Made by a program: the position numbers and the translations under genes
Notes under the pieces: generated by a model
What the model was told of the DNA's origin: nothing
What the model saw: the letters and a program-made list of their open reading frames with translations, nothing else
Databases searched by the model: none
In this document: positions 1 through 18,214 of the stretch, piece after piece
How positions within the stretch are numbered: position 1 is the first letter of the stretch
How the letters are laid out: the number at the start of each line of letters is the position of its first letter
DNA from: Dillenia suffruticosa
Lineage: Eukaryota; Streptophyta; Magnoliopsida; Dilleniales; Dilleniaceae
Direction of reading: 5' to 3'
Assembly: GCA_033439265.1 (NCBI GenBank)
Contig: JAVTVX010000019.1
Coordinates: 7,013,501 to 7,077,500 of the forward strand
Length of the DNA stretch: 64,000 bases

Positions 1-501
1 GGAATTAAACTCTTTTTACATAATAATAAGAATCTCTAAACAATGAGTGCATGTACCTGTACAAATTGTATGTGACCTGATCTTGAGGAACCTTTTCCGA
101 ACACCCACCCGACATCTTCCCCCCATGATTAAATAAATGAAAAAATGAAGAAGAATCTAACTAATAAAAGTGCATTTTGGATCTTGGGATCCATATAGCA
201 TGCATGTCACTCGTTGAATTACATGTTTCATGAAAGAAATACCACTTAGACACAGTGGAGATATTAGACATAAATCTCAAAAAGAGAATAAAGAATACTT
301 TCATCATTTCTTACAAAATTACCGAGCAAATTATTCAGTAAGACATGGCAGGGACTTGTTTTCACATACATATTATGTGCACACCAAGCACTTTCTAGAC
401 AAGGAATTGCCATTTGGCTATGCATGTATTCCTTCTATAATTAATTATTTGAAAAACAAAAATTAGATACAATGAGAGAGAGAGAGAGAGAGCAGGAATA
501 C

Positions 502-6078
<5,577 letters not shown>

Positions 6079-6330
6079 GTGGATTACAGCTTCAACTTTG
6101 CTTTCCTGTTTCCCCCTCTCTCTTCCTTTTTTTTTTTCGGTTCTTTTTTCCCTCTCTCTCTCCGAGATAATGATTGTTAGAAAGAGAGAGAGGAGTCAAG
6201 AGGAGCAGACCCACGCGAGGGAAGAGGGAGAGTCAAGACAACGCTCCGATCAAATACCAATTGTTATCGAGACTTGGGGTGTATTGGAGTCGACTCTATC
6301 CTCTATATCCCTGAATTCAAATCAACTCCG
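6079..6330 (-). promoter_or_regulatory. 5' UTR/proximal promoter of the GSK3-like gene
   Basis: Immediately upstream of the start codon at 6078 the minus strand is strongly GA-rich (6118-6165, plus further GA runs to about 6200). This is common for plant 5' UTRs and GAGA-type promoter elements. The precise transcription start cannot be read from sequence. A second GA run (5938-5958) lies just inside intron 1. Confidence 0.55.
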
Positions 6331-6353
6331 AACGGAGTCGAAAACTCGATTTT

Positions 6354-6356
<3 letters not shown>

Positions 6357-6389
<33 letters not shown>
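6357..6389. repeat. (TA)n microsatellite
   Basis: A run of about 16 TA dinucleotides just upstream of the GSK3-like gene, directly visible. It marks the transition from the gene promoter to AT-rich intergenic DNA. Confidence 0.95.
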
Positions 6390-6396
<7 letters not shown>

Positions 6397-6870
6397 TATA
6401 TACTATCAAATTAATTGATAGATTTTTAAATGAAAATTTTTATTATTTAAATGTAATTTAATTATATAATAAAACCGATTAACGGAATGACTCAAAATCG
6501 GCTTGTTTTGCAAAATAGCTTTAATTGAGACATTCATATCCCCCAACATTATGCACTTGTTCCCCCAGTAGGACCTTACTCTGTTATGTAATTCAGAGGA
6601 AAACAATAAATCTTAGGCTGCCTCCGTTACGCGGTTAAAAGAGATTTATGGCCATGTGATTATTAGAACAAATACTTATACATGAATTAATACTCTTGAA
6701 AATAATAAAATATGAAATTCAATTGAATTTCTGTGTTTGAAGGAATAAGAAAAATAAATAAATTTGGCAAAATAAAAAGTTCTTTCTTTTTTAGAATAAT
6801 ATAGTAATTGAAATGAATAGAAATGACTCATCTTATATAGTAAAAATTGTTCGTAAAACTTAAAGAACAT

Positions 6871-7074
6871 GGGGCGTTTGGTTAAAATGAATTGAAATGA
6901 AAATTCGAATAGAAACTTATCTAATTTGTTTAGATTAATAGAATATGAATGACTTTAAAAATTAAATCTCAGGGACTGTGAAACCCAAGCAAAGACAAGT
7001 GTTTCTAAAACTCATTCTCAAAATTTTTTATTCTAAATTCAGTTCTGATTTCTAAATATGAATCAAGCGCCTCC
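6871..7074. mobile_element. possible MITE (about 204 bp)
   Basis: The left end reads GGGGCGTTTGGTT and the right end, read on the minus strand, GGAGGCGCTTGATT. These are imperfect terminal inverted repeats of the type common in plant PIF/Harbinger- and hAT-like MITEs. The body is AT-rich and non-coding. I could not identify a convincing target-site duplication, so this remains tentative. Confidence 0.35.
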
Positions 7075-9595
7075 AAGTAGATTGTTAGGGTTTAAGATAT
7101 TCAAAAACTCTACCTAATCTATGAACTAATGTAAACCTTATGAAACAAACTTGAACATTAAGCTAATCAAATCTAAGATTAAATTTGGTTCGATTTTCAG
7201 GTTATAAGTTCAAATTCAAGTTAACAAAATTGAACCTAATTTTTAGGTCCAATTTCAATTAATCTGAACCTTTACTTTTACTATTTTTTAGTAATATATA
7301 TAATTTAACTTTTAAAACTATTACAATAAAATTATATCATTACATTTTATCACTAATATCACTCAGCTTATTACAAAAAATTTATATAAGATCAATTAAT
7401 TCCACAAGCATGTATACAATCAATTGGTAAATATATCAGAATAAATTTATTACAATAAGTCTATAAAAGATAAATTCATAACTATATTATAATAAATCTA
7501 TAATATAATATGTTATTCTTTTTTGTACATTCTTTTGTCTATGCATGCCACTCCAAAGCCACCATCTTTGATCTATCTTTAATTTTAAAAATTAAAAAGT
7601 TAATTAAATTTAGGATATTCCTTTCCTTTTTTCAAAAAAATAATTACATACATATTTTTGAAATAGATAAATTACCTTTTAACACCTTTAATGGAATGCT
7701 TAAAATTATTTAAATATAACTTTTTAGTAGTTTTGTCAAACACTTGAACTATGAATTTTTTTTTCCGCATTGAGTTAAAAAAATTAAAAATTACTTATAA
7801 GTCAAAAGTTAAAAATAAGTAGTAAAGGTAAACATGCTTTTTCTTGCCCTATATTCTTAATTTATTTTAAATAGTTTATAAATAAATAGATACGTATTAA
7901 AATGAGAATAAATTTAATTATGAATAAAATTAGAAAATATCACCTAAAATATTTTGGACATATATAACGAAGTGCCAAAAACATATAAGTTAGGAGAAAC
8001 GAGACATTAAATATTCATAATTTAATAAAACGTTAGAATAAACTATTGAAAATATGGATACAAATTCTCAGTAAAGATATAGCTGTTAAATATTTAATTG
8101 AGAAGACAATTTTAAATTGGAATAAATGACATAAAAAAATCTGAACCAGTTTTATTATTATTATTATATTATTATTATTAAGTTTTTATTAATAGTTTAT
8201 TTTTATTTTTTTTCTCTTAGTTTTTCTATATTGATTTGGATTCCAAAATTTAGGATTAAGATTCATTTTATTGTTGGTATTCATTTTAGTTTGCTTAGAT
8301 TTGAGACCAAATTTTTTTTCACTTTTTAAGTTAAACTAAACATGTCCAATCAAAAGAATAAGTTCTCCCAAAATAAAATTTAAAATTAGTGTGTTTGGAG
8401 AAAGATATTTTAAAATTAAATAATTCATTTAGAGAAAGAATACCTAAAATAAATTAATTCTTCAAGAGAAAAATTAATATATTTAGTTCAACTGATACTG
8501 TTCTCTCTTCTCTCGTAAAGATTTCAAGTTCGAGTTTTTTCATATATAAAAAAAAATGAGAAGAAAACTATGTTTGGATTTCAAAGTTAAAATCAATTCG
8601 TTGGAAAATTGAATAGATAAGAGAAAATTAATATATTTAGTTTCTTTTTATTAGAGAAAACTAAATTTGATTTTATTTAAGTAAGGAATATTCGAGACAA
8701 ATACAATTACGGTGAGAAATATGAACTAATCTGGTTTTTAAAAGAAAGAAAACTAATAAAGTTAGCTTTAGGGAGTGAAAAATAAAATTTGATTGTTATG
8801 AAAGGAGAAAATTTAAAAGCAATTGTTTAAAGAGGTAAATTTTTAAAATAATTTTAACTTTTTTTTAGAGAGAGAAAGTTTATGATTTTTGAATGTTTAT
8901 GATTTTTAAAATCATTTCTCTTTTGGAATATTATATATTCCATTATCCTGTCATGTAATCTAATTGCATAATAAATTTAAAAATATCTACCTCATAAAAG
9001 TTTCTAAATATTTTTTATATAGAAGAAAGCCCCTATTTTATAAAAAATCTCATATTCCATAATCTCTATCATGTAATCTTATTATATAATAACCAAGTGC
9101 TTGATTGGAGTAAATTTTAGAAACTAAAATCTTGCAAAATATTTCTAAAATTAATTCTAATTTTGGAATTTCAAATTAATTTTTTCAAGAAAACCAAATT
9201 TATATGTGACATTCCCATATATAAAATGATCAAAATAAAGTTTCTACAAACTTGTTTTGTCACAAAAAAAAATCAAGTTGAAATCAAAACTATTCCAAAA
9301 ATAAAATATATGAATTTCATGCATTAGAATAACACCCAAAGTGAGAGGTAAAAGAAAAGAAGGAAAATGATGAAAAATGGAAGGAAAGCGAGATAAAATT
9401 AAAAATCATAATCGACAACAAAATATATGATGAGAAAGAGATAAAATGGGAAGTAAAATAAAAAATCACGTTTTGTTAGATTAGGAAAGAGAAAGAATAT
9501 AATCAAAAAGTGCATAAATTTATTGTTTTATACTTTATACTTTTTATTATATTTTAAAATAAATAACATAAAAATAAATTTAGTATTTATAATTT

Positions 9596-9615
9596 AAAAA
9601 AAAAAAAAAAAAAAA
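9596..9615. repeat. A20 homopolymer
   Basis: Twenty consecutive A residues. It could be the tail of a retroposon, but I could not find flanking target-site duplications. Confidence 0.9.
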
Positions 9616-9898
9616 CCCATCCCCTTCAAGACCCACCAATTTGGTGGATTAAAAATTGGGTTTGGAAGGTTTCATAGAAACCCTTCAAAATCTTTCTGTT
9701 CAATTAATTGTTTTGTCAAACATGGATAAATTTATTAAAAAATATCGATTTCTCTCATATTTACACAAAAACCTGCATCCAAACGGATTATAAATGAATG
9801 AATATATTCAAATCAAGAATTAACTTCATAATTTTATTTAAAAATTCAATCAAATACATGTAAGTTTGATTAAAATCAATCAATAATATGTTCATAAT

Positions 9899-9911
9899 GC
9901 TCTAATACCAC
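9899..9911 (-). promoter_or_regulatory. primer binding site (initiator tRNA-Met type) of a copia element
   Basis: On the minus strand the sequence GTGGTATTAGAGC lies directly next to the LTR terminus. It matches the usual copia PBS TGGTATCAGAGC except for one transition. The internal region that should follow is not recognisable. Confidence 0.6.
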
Positions 9912-11470
9912 TGTTGTGTTAGCTTATTGTAAGCCATTGTATGGGTAACAAGTTTAAATTTTTCTAATATAAACAATAACTTGATCATTATATGTTCAAT
10001 TAAATGAGTTGAGCCTTAAGGATTATTAAAAACATGATTTAATGAACTCCTAAGCAATATATACATAAGATAACTATCAAGTTAGCTCTAAAGATTATAT
10101 GCACTCCTATAACATAGATGATAATATTTGTTAAGCTTAGGTAAATGACCATGCAGTCATCTTCTATTAGTCAAGTTTTGCCTACTCATCTAATTAGTAA
10201 CCTCTTACTCATAGCATGAAACTCAATCCTTCATTGTCAGTAGTATCTTATAAATAATCATAAAGCAAAGCGATTATCTTCCAAACTAATGTTCGCTTGG
10301 TCAAGAGTCATTTTGATCATGAGCTTTACTTTTAAGATTATGTGGAATATGATTTTGTCTCTCTTATTCTCAACTTTTGAAAATAGAATCTCATCAATCC
10401 ATTAAGGGAATATTTAATTTAAACAATAAAATAAATTTCCACAAGATATTTCTATTTAAAGAGAATATTTGTATTGCCATAAGTAATATTAATTTTATAC
10501 CGTACAACAATTGTTCTAGAATATAATCCTAATAATATTAGAACACAACACCCTTCCCCTTCTCCTATCAATACTATAAAATAGGGAAGGGAATGAGTTA
10601 TTCCCACTTTGTGAAGACACCAAAAGAGAAGAGGCAAGGGACTATTCTCTTTCCTATGAAGATTCAAACAAAGACACTCCTCTTCCTACAAATGGAACCC
10701 TCATCCCTCTCTTATGAAAACTCGAAAAGAGGGAGAAGGAGGAGAGTAATTCCCTTTTAATAAAGAACTAAAAGAGAGAAGGGTTAACCTAGGGACCTTT
10801 CCTTTCTCTTATAAGGACTCCAAAAAAGGGAAACTCCTGCCTTCTACAAGCACCCAAAGGAGAGGAAGGGGAGGTAACCCATATAAGCAATCGTTATCCT
10901 TTTACGATCAAATGAGCCATTTAAAATATTTTCCTTTATCACACACCTTTAAAGCCAAACATGAGAATATGAAATTAGTAAAAAGGAAATCGAACTTCAA
11001 GCACAACACATTGAAGTCACTCTAAAAGAATCTATATCTCGACTACTAGCATAGGAAAAACCAATCTATATTTATAGAGGAGCAAAGGAGCAACAAATGA
11101 ATGGAGAAAAGAGGGGAGAGGACATCTCCCCAATGGCTGGAATTTCTAGCCATTGGGGGATCTCCAACAGTCCCCTACCTTGGGCTTTTGTTAACCCTTG
11201 TTGGGCCATGGTTGGGCAGCATTATGCTGCCAATTTTGATCTCTAAACTTGGACCAAGTGGTCCTCTTTTGGACCAAAACCTAGGCTGAAATCTAACCCA
11301 TTTATGACCAAATTTTTGTGTTCTCTTCTGTCCATTTTTGAGCTTCTTTAAGGAGTTTTGTAAGGTGTTGTCGAAAGCTAATAAGAGAGTCACTAAGGGC
11401 TTCAATATTATGGTGGAAAAGCTGATTGTAGGTGAGAGATAGATGTGTTGAATGTTGGTCGCTTTTAACA
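9912..11470 (-). mobile_element. copia LTR (about 1.56 kb), minus orientation
   Basis: The LTR is defined by TGTTAAAAG at 11470 (reading minus), directly after a pol 3' end and polypurine tract, and by ...ACACAACA at 9912, directly before a primer binding site. It carries a TATA-like box (CTATAAATATAG on the minus strand, around 11060-11076) at a sensible U3/R position. The part corresponding to R/U5 (about 10540-10880) holds irregular purine-rich repeats with AAAAGAGGG/GAAGGGG cores. The length fits long-LTR copia lineages (Tork/Angela-like), but the lineage is inferred. No second LTR is present to confirm the borders. Confidence 0.6.
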
Positions 11471-11781
11471 TTCCCCCTCAAGTTGGGAGTGAAGATGTCG
11501 ATAGCACCCAATTTACTCATGATATTTTGTATATGTACAGTTGTTCCTGCCTTGGTAAAGATGTTTGTGAGCTACTGGTCGCTTTTAGTATGAGGAGTGA
11601 CAATTAGCTTTTCTTCTACCTTTTGGCGAATGAAATGACAGCCTACTTCTATATGTTTAGTTCATTCATGGATTACCGATTGGAAGTAATATGAATGGTC
11701 GATTGGTTGTCACAAAATAGTTTGATTGGAGTAGAAACCACAAACCCAAACTCTTCCACCAATGCTTTTAACCATCCAATC
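11471..11781 (-). pseudogene. 3' end of copia pol (RNase H C-terminus) plus polypurine tract
   Basis: Reading minus, fragments of a copia RNase H domain appear in order: WLKALVEEFGF, KLFCDNQSTIHI, KHIEVGCHFIRQKVEE, then MSKLGAIDIFTPNLRG and the purine tract GAGGGGGAA at the LTR border. Several stops and frame changes show it is dead. It is cut off at 11781/11782, where a plus-strand copia LTR begins, so the younger element probably inserted into or recombined with this one. Confidence 0.75.
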
Positions 11782-12323
11782 TGTTGAAATAAAGAAAGAA
11801 GAATCTCACAATTAGGGTTTTCAGCCAATGTCGATTCTCAAGGAATCAAGTCCAATTCAAGCCCAAGGTTGTGGGATTCAAGGAGCCCATGAGCCCATGT
11901 TTTAAGCTCTATTTAAGATTGAAAAAGAGCCTTAATCAAGGCCCTTCAAGGCCTAAAAAGTGCTCCAAATCCATTTTAATGAAGTCTAGAGGAGTGCCCA
12001 ATCTGCCTAGCACAGAATGGGTACAACACGCTTCAACAGCTAGTTTTTCAAGCTATGGAAATGTAATGATTGCACTTCCAATGGCCATATTGGTCTTTTC
12101 CTACTTTGTTCTCCTATAAATAAGTGTCTTCTCTTATTTTGAAATGTAAGAAGGAACACCATTCAACTCCTTCTCTCTTTTCTCTCTTTTTTGTACTCCT
12201 GCATTTACTTAAGAAATAAAAGTTCAATAGTTTTTCCAGCACATTGTTTCTCTTCAAATGCTTCATTAATTTAGCTTAACCTTTCATACTTTGTTGTTCT
12301 CTCTCTGTACCATACAATCAACA
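11782..12323 (+). mobile_element. 5' LTR of copia element A
   Basis: The 542-bp LTR begins TGTTGAAATAAAG and ends CAATCAACA, followed at once by a degenerate primer binding site (TAGTATCAAAATAGG, 12324-12338) and then gag. A related LTR in opposite orientation lies at 24367-24898. TATAAATAAG (12114-12123) and polyadenylation-like AATAAA (12214-12219) fit promoter and R/U5 functions. Confidence 0.8.
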
Positions 12324-12427
12324 TAGTATCAAAATAGGGAAATGCCCAAATCACATAACAACCCCCTTTCTCTATTGTTTTAAACTCTTCCAATTTTTAT
12401 GTTTGGGCTCCACATGTTAAGAGCGCT

Positions 12428-13081
12428 TTGAATGCAAAGATATTACTCAACCATCTTATAAAATCTCCAAAGGATGAATACGATGCCAAGTATGAACAAT
12501 GGAAGATTAAAGATGATGAATCTTTCATATTCCTCACAAGTGCCATGGATCAAGCTCATAAGGTCATGGTAGCTTGCTGCCCAAATTCAAAACCCACATG
12601 GGATCAAGTGTCAAATCTTTATGGGCATAGAACGAATGTTGCTCAAGTATTTGAGTTAAAAACTCTAATGTTCAATCTTCAATGAGGCGACAAAGAGCTT
12701 GCAAGTCATTTTAGAGAATATGAAGAGTTATGGAATGAATACAAGATGTTGAGACCTACGACACTCGACCTCAACATTATCCAACAAAGAGAAGAGGAAG
12801 ACAAAATCTTTGGCCTTCTAAATTCACTATGGGATGAGTTTATCTTAACCCACCAAGAAATCATGAGAATGAAAGAATTCCCTTCATTTCAAGAGGTCAA
12901 AAATATTGTCCAAAGGGCCTCAACAAGCTACAAGCTCACCACTCAATCTAAGGCCAAAGTTCATGGACTCACGACTCAAACCAAAATAGAGGCAAACAAA
13001 GCTAAAGCAAATACAAAGAAACCAACATGCACTTGCTGCAAAAAGGTTGGCCATATCAAAGAGAAGTGTTGGATTCTCTAA
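12428..13081 (+). pseudogene. gag of copia element A
   Basis: Retrotransposon capsid protein. The frame starts MNAKILLNHLIKSPKDEYD and has the UBN2-type gag pattern (DEYDAKYEQWKIKDDESFIF, then WDQVSNLYG). It ends with a CCHC zinc knuckle (CTCCKKVGHIKEKC, about 13028-13069). It is interrupted by TGA at 12683-12685, most easily explained as CGA to TGA, and changes frame before 12746. Product would be nonfunctional as is. Confidence 0.8.
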
Positions 13082-13875
13082 CCACATCTCTGGTCTAAGA
13101 GGAAACAACCTACTACAAGCAATGCACAACAAACAAACCTTGCGAATTTGGTGGAAGGAATCACAATATAAAAGGTCAAAGAATACCATTTTTCAGGAAT
13201 ATCTTTTAACTTCTCCACTGATTCTCAAGATTAGTTAATTGACTCTAGTTATGATCATCATATAGTTAGGAACCATAATAAATTTAGAAAACTTAAACCT
13301 CTTATAAATCATACGATTGTCAAAATAGCAAATCGACAAAATCTAGCCGTAAAGAACATGGAGAAGTTAAACTTTTTGGAAAAAAATGCTCATACTTTTT
13401 ATGTCCATAAATTCTCTATTGATCTTCCATCCATTAGTCAAATTACTAAAGATGAAAATTGTAAAGTTATCATTGATCCTACAAAGGTTATTTTTCAGGA
13501 TCTCAAGACAAATGAAGTGATTGGTGAAGGGATTTGAAGAAACAATCTATATGTTTTGGTGCAAGGGAGCCGAGCACATTCCAAATGCGTAGAAGAAAGC
13601 TGTGAACTTTGGAATGCTAGATTAGGCCATCCCCATCAACATGCTTTAAAATGTTTATTTCTAACAAAGAATTGTAGTGATAGACAATGTGAAGCATGTA
13701 TTTTTGGCAAACAATCTCGAAGTTATTATTCCATTTTAAAAACAATATATAAGAATTGTTTTGATCTCATTCACTTTAATATATGGACTTCACCTGTTGA
13801 ATCTAGAAGGGGATTCAAATACTTTATTTTATTCATAGATCACAAATCTAGATTTACATGGGTTTATTTTATTCA
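13082..13875 (+). pseudogene. truncated pol (protease and integrase N-terminus) of copia element A
   Basis: After gag, plus-strand fragments include a degenerate protease site (LIDSSYDHHIV, where DSG is expected) and a GAG-pre-integrase segment with LWNARLGHPHQHALKCLF and CEACIFGKQS (H-H-C-C zinc pattern). It runs into the start of the integrase core (DLIHFNIW, FILFIDHKSRFTWVYF). Several stops are present. The element ends abruptly near 13875, where a minus-strand SIRE-like element begins. The same domain occurs in element B at 27358-27780 with high similarity. Confidence 0.75.
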
Positions 13876-16800
13876 TATAGATTTATCATCTTCGTCTTTG
13901 TCTAGCTTTATGTTTGTACTCATTGGAGTTGTATTTCCCTTGCAGTCAATGAACCTAAATCTTTTAATTAAATCATTTGTATATTTTGATTGATTTATAA
14001 AAATTTCATCTTCTGATTGTTTAATTTGTAGTCTAAGGAAGTAATTCAACTCTCCTATCATACTCATTTCAAATTCTCTTTATATTTTGGTTGCAAATTC
14101 CTCATACATTTTTATGTTTGTTTTTTCAAATATTATGTCATTTACGTATATCTGTATAATCAAGAAATTATCATCTTTCTTTTTTATGAAGAGTGTTGTG
14201 TTTACCTTTTCTCGTTCAAAGTTATTTTCAATCAAAAAGTTGTTTAATCTTTCATACCAAGCTTTAGGAGCTTGCTTCAAACCATACAATAATTTGATTA
14301 ATTTGTAAATATATTCAGGACATTTTGGATCCTCAAATCTAGGAGGTTGTTCAAGATATACTATCTCATTCAAATAACTATTCAGAAATACACTTTTGAC
14401 ATCCATTTGGTAAAATTTGAAATTCATGAAATAAGAGAAGGTAAGTAGCATTTTTATTGTTTCTAATCTTGCTACTGGTGCATAAGTTTTATCGTAATTA
14501 ATTCCTTTCTCTTGACTGTAACCTTTGGCCACTAATTTTATTTTGTTTCTTGTGATTGTGCCAAATTCATTAAACTTATTTCTGAAAACCCATTTGGTTC
14601 TAATAACTGATTGATCTGTAGGTTTAGAAATTAGATTCCATATTTTGTTTCTTTCAAATTGATTTAATTCATCTTGCATTGTCATTATTCAATTTTCATC
14701 TCTTATAACTTCATCCATATTTTTATGTTTATTTTGAGATGAAATCTACATATTCACATTGGTTTTGGATTGCAGATCTGATTCTAACTTCTAAACTAAT
14801 ACTGCCAATTATGTTTTCTAGATTTACATCTTTCCTCATTTGAGGATATTTGATCTCTTGCTCTTGTTGAGTTTCATTTTTTTCCTCTTACACTTGAGTT
14901 CATTTGACTTTTCTTTTTTATGGTTTGCTTCATCATAAAGGTTTATTTCATTTAATCTCTTAGACATCTCTTCATCATCCAACTTTCTTTGATTGTATTC
15001 ATTTTTTTTATCAAACTCTACGTGAATTGATTCGTCTACTATCATGGTTCTTTTATTGTAGATTTTATAGGCTTTGCTTGTCAAGTAATAACCTAAAAAA
15101 ATTTTTTTCATCACTTTTGACATCAAATTTTCCTAATGTTTCTTTCCCAATGTTTAAGACAAAACATTTGTATCCAAACACTTTCAACTATGCTACATTT
15201 TGTTTCCTTCCTTTATAAAGTTTATAGGGAGTTTTCTTTAAAATTGGTTTTACTTGTGCTCTATTCAAGATATAACAAGCAGTGTTTATAACTTCTGCCC
15301 AAAAGAACTTTGGCAAGTTATTTTTGCAGAGAATTGTCCTAACAATTTCTTGAAGGGTTCTATTTTTTCTTTCTACCACCCTATTTTGTTAAGATATCTT
15401 AGAAGTTAAAAAATTATGGTCAATATCATAATGATTGCAGAAGTTTTCCATGGTTTTATTTTTAAATTCTGTATCATGATTACTTCTAATACTCTTAATA
15501 GATATTTTATTCTCATTTTGAACTTTCTTGCACAGTTTGATGAATGCCTCACTGACTTCTTTTTTTTAGCAAGAAATAAAACCTATGTAAATCTAGAGCA
15601 ATCATAAATGATTACAAACCCATAATGTTTTCCACCTAAACATTGTGTTCTAGTTGACCCAAACAAGTCAATGTGAAGAAATTCTAATGTGTTGCTAGTT
15701 GATACACAATTTTTTGATTTAAATGAAGTTTTAGTTTGTTTTCCCTTTATGTAAACATCACATAATTTATCTTTTTCGAATTTTAGCTTCGGTAGACCTC
15801 TCATAATATCTTTTCTAATTGGTTTTGAAATTATGTCCATACTTACGTGTACTAATCTTTTGTGTCATAGTCATGATAAATTTTTATTTACAACAACTAA
15901 GTATGATTCATTTGAGGTGTTAGAGTAATCTAAATCAATTACATAAATATTTTCTTTTCTTTTACCAGTAAATTTCATAGAATTATATGATTTGTCAATA
16001 ATAAAGTATGCATCGGATTCAAAAGTAACTGTATAATCTTTATCACATAATTGACTTATATTAAATAGACTAAATTTCAGTTCAGAAACAAGTAACATAT
16101 TATGAATTTGTGATTCAAAGGACTTACTTCATATGTTATCTATTTCAATGACTTTTACTGTTGAGTTATCACCAAATACAACCTTTCCACCTTTCTTGCT
16201 TTCGAGATAGGAGAATTTTAAGACATCCCCAGTCATATATCTTGAACATCCATTGTCTATGCACCATACTGACTTTCCAGGAGATTCTCTTGATTTTAAA
16301 TACACCCACAGCAAAGATCAATCACACTTTTACCTTTGGTACCCATATCTTTTTGGGTCCTGCTGAGTTAGCTTTAGATTTATTTTTAGACATCCATTTT
16401 AAGTTCATTCTTGAGGAGTTTAGGAACCAGCAGCAGTAAATTGAATGTCCATTGTTTTTGCAATAAGTACAGTATTTGTTAGTCACATTTGGATTCTTCG
16501 TGTTACCTGAAGATGTGTTTCTCAGTTTGCATGATGCCTAATTTTTAAACATGTGTGACGCCTCTTTAATTTAACATTATTAGAGTTTGGCACAAAGAAC
16601 TTATATAACATCTTTTATGTTTGGTTTGGGTTGTATCCTAATTCGATTTTATCAAATATGGCTCTTTGTGTTCGTAGCATGACATCTAGCTTTTCTAGTA
16701 TTGAATAAATTTCATTAGTATGGTGTTTAGCTTACTGTTCTTTTCTTTCCTAGTCAAAAGAGTTTCATCTTCTTCATCCTCTTCTTCTTCTTCTTCTGAG

Positions 16801-17587
16801 TTTGACGTGTTTTCCTCATTATTAGCTCTTAATGCTACTCCTTTGTCTCTTTCTTCTTTGGCAGGCTCCTTCACGTTCAGTTTCATCTCATGGGTTACCA
16901 AAGATTCCATGAGTTCATCCATCATCAGAGTCTCAAGATCTTTAGATTCCTCAATTGCAATAATCTTGGACTCCCATGACTTTGGTAAATTTCTCAAAAT
17001 TTTATCCACCATTTCTTCTTAAAGAATTCCTTTTCCAAGTAATCTGATCTCATTAGATACCTTGTTAAATCTTGTGATCATCTCATTGATCGTTTCTCCA
17101 TCCTTCATTTTGAAAACTTCATATTCTTGTTTCAGTAGTCTGATCTTACTCTTGCGAACTTGATCAGTCCCTTCGTAGGTAGTTTCGAGCCTTTCCTAAA
17201 TTTCCTTTGCTATTACGCATGAAGAGACTTGATTGTGTTCGTTGACGCTTAGTGCAAGGTGAAGAAGATTAATGGCTTTGCAATTTGCTTGATAGGTTTT
17301 CTTCTGCTCCACAGTTATATTTTTCAATTTGATCGGTATATATACACCATCTATTTCTTCAGTAGGGAATTCAACTCATTTTTCGATTATTTCCCATGCA
17401 TTTAGGTCTTGTGCAATTATAAAATTGTACATCCTTTGCTTCCAGTAGCTAAACTTGCTTCTATTGAAGAATGATGCACGATTTGTTTAGCAGACTTCAG
17501 CTGGTTCGTTGTCTCCATTGATTGCCATTTGGATCTTTGATGTTAAGCTGTTAAGTTTCTTGATAGTACACCCACTCTGATACCAAT
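13876..17587 (-). pseudogene. gag-pol of SIRE-like copia element C (truncated at its 3' end)
   Basis: On the minus strand, from high to low coordinates: gag from about 17530 (MAINGDNEPAEV) with the UBN2 pattern and an acidic SEEEEEEDEEDE stretch near 16780; zinc knuckle CTYCKNNGHSIYC (about 16440-16480); protease WCIDNGCSRYMTGD (16210-16290; DNG for the expected DSG); pre-integrase/integrase (15190-15870, MDIISKPIRKDIMRGLPK); reverse transcriptase (14080-14685, FYQMDVKSVFLN, IYVNDIIF where YVDDI is expected). The next segment (13873-14067, GELNYFLRLQIKQ) is followed by loss of RNase H. The wording of the integrase zone matches the SIRE/Maximus lineage. Many stops and frameshifts; not functional. 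Confidence 0.85.
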
Positions 17588-17588
17588 T
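17575..17588 (-). promoter_or_regulatory. primer binding site of copia element C
   Basis: Minus strand TTGGTATCAGAGTGGG (about 17572-17587) next to ...TTGAATAACA: a standard initiator tRNA-Met PBS, marking the inner edge of a 5' LTR. Confidence 0.75.
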
Positions 17589-18200
17589 GTTATTCAATTA
17601 AAGGGGAGGGGTAAATAGTTGAATATAGACTCTTTGTGACTTTTTGAAATTTAAAAACAAATAACAGAGAATAAAAATTTAATGAACGAAGACACAAGAA
17701 ATTTTTATAGTGGTTCCACCATACTAGGTGTACATCCACTCCCAAACTCCCTCTAGATTTTCTACTAATTGCTTAGATTACAAATTTGATTACATGTTCA
17801 ATTTCAACCTTGTACAGTGTTTCGTCAAAACGCTTCAATTCAATCTCGCTCAGATTGAATTTAACTTTTCTAGACTTAAGGCAGTGACACTTACTCCTTA
17901 ATTTTTGACACTCGTATTAATTTAAGAAATACATGTCAAGAATTGAAACTCTATTTCCTTAGATTTGACAGTATGAGAATTAACAAAAACATTTAAGACA
18001 GTTAGAAAATTTAAAGTGTACAATGGAGATTTTACAGAGTATTTAATGGCGTATTCAATTCTCGTAACCCATTATATTTTTTGCTCCTCAATATTTATTA
18101 AGATATTGAATAAATCCGTTGAGGGTTGGTGGTGGTCGTTGCATCTGAACGTTGAGCATTCAATCTTTACTATTAATGCTCTACAACTATTAAAATGATG
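17588..18200 (-). mobile_element. 5' LTR (partial or poorly bounded) of copia element C
   Basis: The region right of the PBS is non-coding, AT-rich and ends (minus) in AACA at 17588. Its distal border is not recognisable, because an RTE LINE fragment begins by about 18218. The LTR is therefore truncated or its border has decayed. Confidence 0.5.
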
Positions 18201-18214
18201 AAGAAGCGATTAGT

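Larger units (their letters stand above)
6390..9895. other. AT-rich intergenic region without genes
   Basis: About 3.5 kb of very AT-rich DNA without a credible coding region; open frames are short and lysine/isoleucine/phenylalanine-rich. It contains a possible MITE (6871-7074), an (ATT)n stretch near 8152-8182 and an A20 tract at 9596-9615. No other structure was recognised. Confidence 0.7.

Noticed and set aside
1-120. Last exon of the GSK3-like gene at the left edge
   Set aside because: No sequence matching the expected conserved C-terminus was found; the exon must lie outside the window.
16720-17022. Plus-strand ORF with a poly-serine stretch
   Set aside because: It is the antisense of the acidic glutamate-rich gag of element C on the minus strand.
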